From the NCBI GenBank assembly GCA_021234155.1, contig JAJEKV010000040.1, positions 2,333,799 to 2,397,798 of the forward strand: 64,000 bases of DNA. The letters run 5' to 3'. The stretch is from Isoetes taiwanensis (lineage: Eukaryota > Streptophyta > Lycopodiopsida > Isoetales > Isoetaceae). Of the stretch, positions 59,792 to 64,000 are shown piece after piece. Numbering within the stretch: the first letter of the stretch is position 1; each line of letters opens with the position of its first letter. A model generated the notes under the pieces. The model did no database searches. It saw only the letters and a list, made by a program, of their open reading frames with translations, and had not been told where the DNA came from. A program made the translations under genes and the position numbers.

Positions 59792-60973
59792 TCAAAAGGG
59801 TTCCTTCTTAATAGACCGCGCTAGCCTCATATCTTTAGGCATACAAGTTACTCTCTTGGCGTGCTGGGCACACGCAACAGAGTCTTCGAAGTGGTGTACG
59901 ATGTGCTGCTCCGACGCCTCCTGCAGTGCAAGCAGCATGTCGTCCGTGACCCATTTGGACGGGTCGAACTCCTGCAAAATCTCCCTTGTTAGACGTGCAA
60001 AGGAAGCTCTGGGGATGAGAAAGCCATAGCTCTGCTGGAAGTGCTTGATTTCCTGGGCCGCCCTCGCGAATTTTGAGTCCGCCGACCTCTTCATCGGCTT
60101 CTTCGGAGGGGTTGGCTGTTCCGGTGGGGGCTTCAACGTGTTTTTCTTCGTCGGCCGACCTCCTTCAATGGCCCTCACCCTGTGTTCTTCATAATATTTG
60201 GAGTATTCTTCGTACATTTTCATGTACGAAGTGTACTCCTTCAACTTCTTCCGGTACTTCAAGTCCCGTTTCAGCACATAAGACTCCCTTTGCGGCCTCG
60301 GTTTCTTGGTGTTATCGCTGGGGTGCTTCGGCGACGGCCACCTTGGGTAGGGCGGTGCATTAGCCACAGGGTCTTCATCCTCCGGTGCTGGGTTTGAAGG
60401 CCCCGAACCCTCTCCCGGTTCGTGTCCTCCCGCTCCCTCCTCGGATTCGGAGTCGGACGAAGATGGAGGCTTCTCAGGATCCGGCTCCTGTATGGTCACT
60501 CCTATGGCCGGCGTCTTCTTCTTCTTCGGCTTCTTCGCCGGCTCCTCCGAGTCCTTGCCTTTTTCTGCTCTTACCCTCTCCCGCTCCTCTTTGCGCTTCC
60601 TCCTTTCTTCCCTTCTCTATTCCTTCTCCTCCCTCCTCTTTCTCAGCTCTTCTTTTTCCTTTCGGCGCAGCTCCGCCTTTGATTTCTTGGCTGGCCTTCC
60701 TCTCTTTTCCTCTTAAGCCTTTCGGTTCCGGCTCACGGTTCCTCGCCGTCTCCGAAGATCTCCCTCTCGACTCCTTCTCAATCGCCAGGGTCCTCCCGAT
60801 TGCTGCTCGATACATTCCTCGCTCTTGGGGTTAGGGTTAGGTGGCTCCTGTGTGCCTCCCCGTTTCTTCGATGTGCGCTTGTGCAGAAACCGCCTTCTCG
60901 TCGGACGGCTCCCTGGCGCCGACATAACCGGGTGGCATAACCTTGCGGCGGTTTGTTTCGTCTGCGGTGCCAT
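59792..60973 (-). CDS. Histone H3-like protein encoded by retroelement C (two in-frame stops)
   Basis: Read leftward, one frame of 394 codons runs from ATG 60973 to the stop at 59792, with internal stops at 60713-60715 (TAA) and 60617-60619 (TAG). Residues 1-11 are MAPQTKQTAAR, matching the H3 tail around Lys4. A long Lys/Arg/Glu-rich, then Pro/Ser/acidic linker follows. The last 95 residues (60079-59795) are a histone fold: EIKHFQQS, LIPRASFARLTREILQEF, LLALQEASEQHIVHHFED, CAQHAKRVTCMPKDMRLARSI. By hand it aligns to canonical H3 without gaps from the alpha-N helix to alpha-3, with about half the residues identical. The H3 tail marks around K9/K27 (ARKS) are absent. A neighbouring frame (60815-60474) is open over the first stop, so a compensated frameshift is possible. 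Nucleosome incorporation is inferred. Confidence 0.85.
60079..60973 (-). other. Extended N-terminal tail of the H3-like protein
   Basis: About 300 residues precede the histone fold, where canonical H3 has about 45. Segments: TKQTA start; Arg-rich RPTRRRFLHKRTSKKRGG; Lys/Glu coil (about 60712-60560) including AELRRKEKEELRKRREEK; PKKKK basic patch (about 60533-60515); acidic/Ser DSESEEGAGG (about 60448-60420); and YKKYYEEH-like Tyr-rich stretches near 60230-60180. Low complexity, probably disordered. Confidence 0.7.
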
Positions 60974-61055
60974 GCTTTTGTTTGACGAGTTTAGAGCTCA
61001 CGTCGAAGATCGCCCCTGGGCGAAATGTGTTCTCCTCGGAAAGGTGGGGATACAA

Positions 61056-61187
61056 TAGAAACCCTAATTTTCTATTTATAGGAGGTGGAATTTAGGGTTG
61101 GGACCCGCAATTCATATGGGGAAAAGAAACTAGGGCATTAGCAAAGATAATGAGGTGTTCATTTGTTGACTATACCCTAAAACATCC
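61056..61187. other. Leader between upstream palindrome and H3-like ORF
   Basis: Short AT-rich segment directly 5' (in transcript sense) of the H3-like ORF. No TATA or splice site can be assigned with confidence. Confidence 0.3.
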
Positions 61188-61476
61188 ACCACTCACCAAG
61201 TCTTTGGGCGCATTGGATTGCCAATCTAATGAGTCCGGGCGCACTGTGAGGGGTCGGCATTGCTTTTGAGGTTACTTTATAATTCACGCAGGTTTTCTTA
61301 ACGATATAAAATACAAACCCTGTCTAGAACTAAGGGAATAAGCCGAATTACACTATTAGTTCACTTAATTTGTACACCTAATTAGGTCAATCTGAGGTCA
61401 ACCACTCACACACAGTCTTTGGTTCAGCCTTTGGATTGCAAACCAGAATGGGCCCGGGCGCACTCGTGGAGGGGTG
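61188..61476. repeat. Two palindromic repeats (212-bp spacing) upstream of the H3-like ORF
   Basis: Units at 61188-61252 and 61400-61476 have the same form as those at 59178-59658 (accactcac...ttggattgccaatct...gggcgcactgtgaggggt) but are more diverged. They lie between the PBS and the H3-like ORF. Confidence 0.85.
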
Positions 61477-61675
61477 GCCTGTTCTTTGGCAAATTAGATT
61501 GGGGATGCTACACTTCACTAGCAATCTAGCATGGAGCTATGTTCTACCCCAAAATTGGAAAAATTTTCCAATTTTTTCGGGCTCTCTCTCGCAGGGTGGC
61601 TATACCCCAAGACTCGAATCCACCGTTAGTCCTAAGGAAAAATGGCGGTCTTTCGATCTTGGATGCCAAGATCAT

Positions 61676-61687
61676 GCTCGATACCAC
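61676..61687 (-). other. Primer-binding site of retroelement C
   Basis: On the minus strand GTGGTATCGAGC directly follows the LTR end CCGCA. It matches the tRNA-Met PBS TGGTATCAGAGC except for one missing base. It fixes the minus orientation of C. Confidence 0.8.
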
Positions 61688-63293
61688 TGCGGACGCCCCC
61701 TACTCTTATAATCGATGCCAAAGATCGTGATTCGGCAAGGAGGAGCATTCCCCCCAGCGCCGGCACCGACAGGGCCATCCACTGACTCTACTCCCATGGG
61801 GCGAGCCAAGAAGGGAAGAGTGGATGTGTCATTCACCCGCCTTCTCCTTGGTCGACCCTATCTCAAGGAAGCGTGAACAAACAAACGTGAGCACAACTAA
61901 CAATATACAAATACAATCACCATAGAGATAGTAACATCGCAGAGATAACAATACCTTCATAGCAACAATACAAAGGGGAGATCCTACCCCGGGCTCGGAC
62001 TCAAGGGGGATGACTGACGGCTAGGTCTCCAGAGTTCATTGCAGACAGAATTCATGGCAATGGATTTGGCTGGCATAGAACATGGCTTAGGGTAGTCCAC
62101 TCCATCCGCCCCTCCCGTGCACACTTTGCAGAGTAGGCTGAAAAGTGTTGGGACTTGACCGTAGCCTGCCGGGTGAATAGCCAGAGGGGCTACTACTGCT
62201 GGGTTGCATCTCCCCAGCCCCGATGAGGCAGGAGGCGAGTTGCCTCTCCTCCAGAGGCATCCATGCTCATCGCAGGCGGCTAGAGGGCCACTGCCCTTAT
62301 TCGACTTGAACTCACTGGAAGGTCATTTCCACCACCCCACGAGTGTCGAGCTCATGCCTTGCCCACACGCAGTGACAAGCCATTAAGCCTAGCCAGCAGA
62401 GACCCCCGATAGGCTTTACTACCAGAGGGGTCAGTCTGCGATGAGACAAGTTCCTCCTTATCAACTGGCCTTGCCCCTTCACCCACAGCCAGGTGGGCTC
62501 CTGTGCACGGGCCGCATTTATGTGGGAACTAAGGTGCTATGCTAGGAGCATCTACTACACAGCCTTTAGGTCTCTACCCCCCTTCCCAAAACAAGGAGAT
62601 CACAGAGTGGAATACATGCAATATCACAGAACAGAAATAGAGAATCACATCAATCTATCTACTTAACATCCAATGTTAGGTTCATTCGTTAGAGTCTCAG
62701 ATCTAGGGATCTACAAGGCTTCCAGAGATGATCTAACATACTAAACCGGCATATTGCCACGCCCAAAGACGGTTTTGCACAACAGAACAACTAGATACCT
62801 GCTCCTTGGCTTGCTCCTGATCCTCGGAAGGCGTCCATGCTCCTGATCTTGCCGAAGACGGCTGCTACTCAACAACCTGTTGTGCAAATCCGACTTTTCG
62901 GAGCCTGGCAATGCGATTTTGAGTCTTACCTTGGCCGAATTGGCCCAGGGGAACCCTAAATGCGAAAGAGGAAAGGAAGCTCTAGAAAACCCTAATTGGC
63001 AAAATGAAAGGAGAGCTAGGGTCTAGGGTTTTAGCCCTTATATAGACCCTATCTAGGTTAGGGCATCCACATGGGCAAATGGCTTTAAGCCATTTGGAAA
63101 TGGATGAACAAGGAACCTTTTGTTGTGTATGTTTAATTACATACCCAACATCCAAGGTTGCCCCCTAGGTGCAGCCTTTAGCTCCTAGGTGCAACGTTAT
63201 CCTGCTCTCAAGTACATGTCAATTGTGACATGTACGTGTGACGTGGTAGTATAATATACGTATTGGGAGCGTATATTATGCTGGAACGTCACA
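61688..63293 (-). repeat. 5' LTR of retroelement C
   Basis: 1606 bp, partner of 43192-44783. Minus-strand start TGTGACGTTCC, end CCGCA. A TATATAAGGGC-type promoter motif is seen on the minus strand near 63038-63048 (also near 44528-44538 in the other LTR) and is the likely TATA box. Confidence 0.92.
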
Positions 63294-64000
63294 TTAGTCT
63301 TCCTCCCAGTTCTCGCAAGAACACTGTCATTTGGACAATTGTTGATTGTTTAACTAAGCACGCTCATTTTATTCCTTGTTCGGATAAATTGACGGCTTAT
63401 AGTGCGGCTACGCTCTTTATCAAAGAGGTATTTAGGCTACATGGGTTGCCAAAGCTTATTATATCTGATCGTGATACAAAGTTTACTAGTAAATTCTGGA
63501 AGGCATTGTTTATGCAATTTGTGTATAATAATACCTATCAGTCTACCATAAAGATGACCCCTTTTCAGGCGGTCTATGGTCAGCCTGTGCGGGAGCCACT
63601 CTTTCGAGTGTGTGAGGATGTTCCAGCTGCTGATGATTTGGTTATTGAGCATAAGGATCTCATAGACTTGCTTCAAGCTCGTATTCGAGATGCTCAAGCA
63701 TCTTTTGCAAATAAATCATCTAAGTTGCGGCAACCAATGGTTTTTAAGGAAGGAGATTGGGTATGGATGAGGATCCATAAAGGCCACTTTAAGAAAGATG
63801 CGGGCAAGAAGGATCTTAAGTTGGCACCCCGTTTCCATGGACCATTTCAAGTTATTAAAGTGGTCAATGAGAATGCATATCAATTAAGATTGCCTCAAGG
63901 TTGGAAAATGCATGATGTAGTGAATGTTTCATTCCTAAAGGCTTATCATGGTAAGGAGTTACCTCAACTTGGGAGGTTAACTGAGCCAGAATTGATTGAT
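63294..64000 (+). pseudogene. pol: Host Ty3 integrase, second part (window end)
   Basis: It resumes the integrase core after C: LPPSSRKNTVIWTIVDCLTKHAHF, then HGLPKLIISDRDTKFTSKFWKALF (about 63440-63510), then an abrupt jump to YNNTYQSTIKMTPFQAVYG (about 63523-63580). The stretch normally between these, with the catalytic Glu of the DDE triad and the HPQTDGQ region, is missing without a frame change. The C-terminal GPFQVIKV and VNVSFLKAYHG motifs follow (63835-63955). The frame is open to the window end. Confidence 0.9.

Larger units (their letters stand above)
43192..63293 (-). mobile_element. LTR retroelement C (20.1 kb, minus strand) with extra histone-like gene
   Basis: Two LTRs (43192-44783 and 61688-63293) with TG...CA ends enclose a 16.9-kb interior, inserted in the host integrase with duplication TTGGT/TTAGT. 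Orientation is minus: a tRNA-Met-type PBS sits beside the right LTR, a polypurine tract beside the left LTR, and gag, RT, RNase H and integrase read leftward. Order 5' to 3': LTR, PBS, palindromes, H3-like ORF, palindromes, unknown ORF2, Helitron-like insertion, gag, protease, RT, RNase H, integrase, PPT, LTR. Domain order (integrase after RNase H) makes it Ty3/Gypsy. Confidence 0.93.
16568..64000 (+). mobile_element. Host Ty3/Gypsy LTR retroelement, split by three nested insertions (3' end outside window)
   Basis: The pieces in order are: LTR, PBS and gag N-terminus (16568-17593); gag zinc knuckle and protease start (29206-29626); protease end, RT, RNase H and integrase start (40935-43191); integrase end (63294-64000). 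They are collinear, on one strand and in the standard Ty3 order. Each break has a short target duplication: AGTG for insertion A, TAT for B, TTGGT/TTAGT for C. Deleting each insertion with one duplication copy reconnects the reading frame at the junction. The element interrupts receptor kinase copy 2, so it is younger than that duplication. Confidence 0.92.

Noticed and set aside
60385-60834. Plus-strand frame of 149 codons (Ser/Pro/Leu-rich) opposite the H3-like ORF
   Set aside because: It is the complement of the Lys/Glu/Arg-rich tail region. Composition is an antisense shadow with no domain.
59792-60973. Calling the histone-like protein a host centromeric H3 (CENH3) gene
   Set aside because: It sits inside an LTR element, on that element's coding strand, between PBS and gag. 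Loop 1 has canonical H3 length. Orthology to CENH3 cannot be claimed without a phylogeny.
43192-63293. Reading element C as a plus-strand element
   Set aside because: RT, integrase and histone-like frames are on the minus strand, the tRNA-Met PBS adjoins the right LTR, and the polypurine tract adjoins the left LTR.

Overview
The window reads as nuclear DNA of a large-genome land plant. The evidence is a spliced leucine-rich-repeat / malectin-like receptor kinase, introns with GT-AG borders, tRNA-Met-primed Ty3 retroelements, a Helitron-type end, and fragments of plant-type cinnamoyl-CoA reductase and short-chain dehydrogenase genes. The exact lineage cannot be read from the sequence. Nested repeats this dense suggest a gymnosperm, fern or other repeat-rich plant, but that is a guess.

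Layout 1: 1-16567. A receptor kinase gene (copy 1, 1-2501, 5' end outside the window) and a broken paralogue (copy 2, 15529-16567) bracket about 13 kb of spacer. The spacer holds a 1.58-kb solo LTR (9804-11383), two inverted-repeat (MITE-like) elements (11548-12087 and 12884-13702, the latter hAT-like), a small two-exon gene with a Pipsqueak-type helix-turn-helix (14628-15131), and a purine-rich tract of broken frames (6300-9800) that I cannot identify.

Layout 2: 16568-64000. This is one old Ty3/Gypsy element, plus strand, inserted into receptor kinase copy 2 and then split by three later insertions. Its LTR, PBS and gag N-terminus occupy 16568-17593, the gag zinc knuckle and protease start 29206-29626, the protease end, RT, RNase H and integrase start 40935-43191, and the integrase end 63294-64000. 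The insertions are: (A) an 11.6-kb DNA transposon, 17594-29205, with 26-bp TIRs, a 4-bp AGTG duplication, a decayed DDE-type transposase and an antisense gene; (B) an 11.3-kb DNA transposon, 29627-40934, with CACACT... TIRs and a TAT duplication, carrying a captured SDR fragment and very large satellite arrays; (C) a 20-kb LTR retroelement on the minus strand, 43192-63293, with a TTGGT/TTAGT duplication. Removing A and C with one copy of each target duplication restores the host frame exactly. Removing B restores it across the junction, after which a separate small indel interrupts it.

Layout 3: the main find lies inside C. Between its 5' LTR/PBS (on the right, because C runs leftward) and its gag-pol is a reading frame (60973-59792) whose C-terminus is an unmistakable histone H3 fold and whose N-terminus carries TKQTA, as the H3 tail does. 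Five ~75-bp palindromes flank this histone gene on both sides. A second long unknown frame follows (about 58900-57376). Then comes a Helitron-like insertion with cinnamoyl-CoA reductase and ankyrin fragments, and then gag-pol. An LTR retroelement carrying its own H3-like histone is, as far as I know, undescribed.

Caution: the two LTRs of C and other repeat copies differ by many small indels, often at CGG/CCG sites. Some frameshifts may therefore be sequence errors rather than decay.
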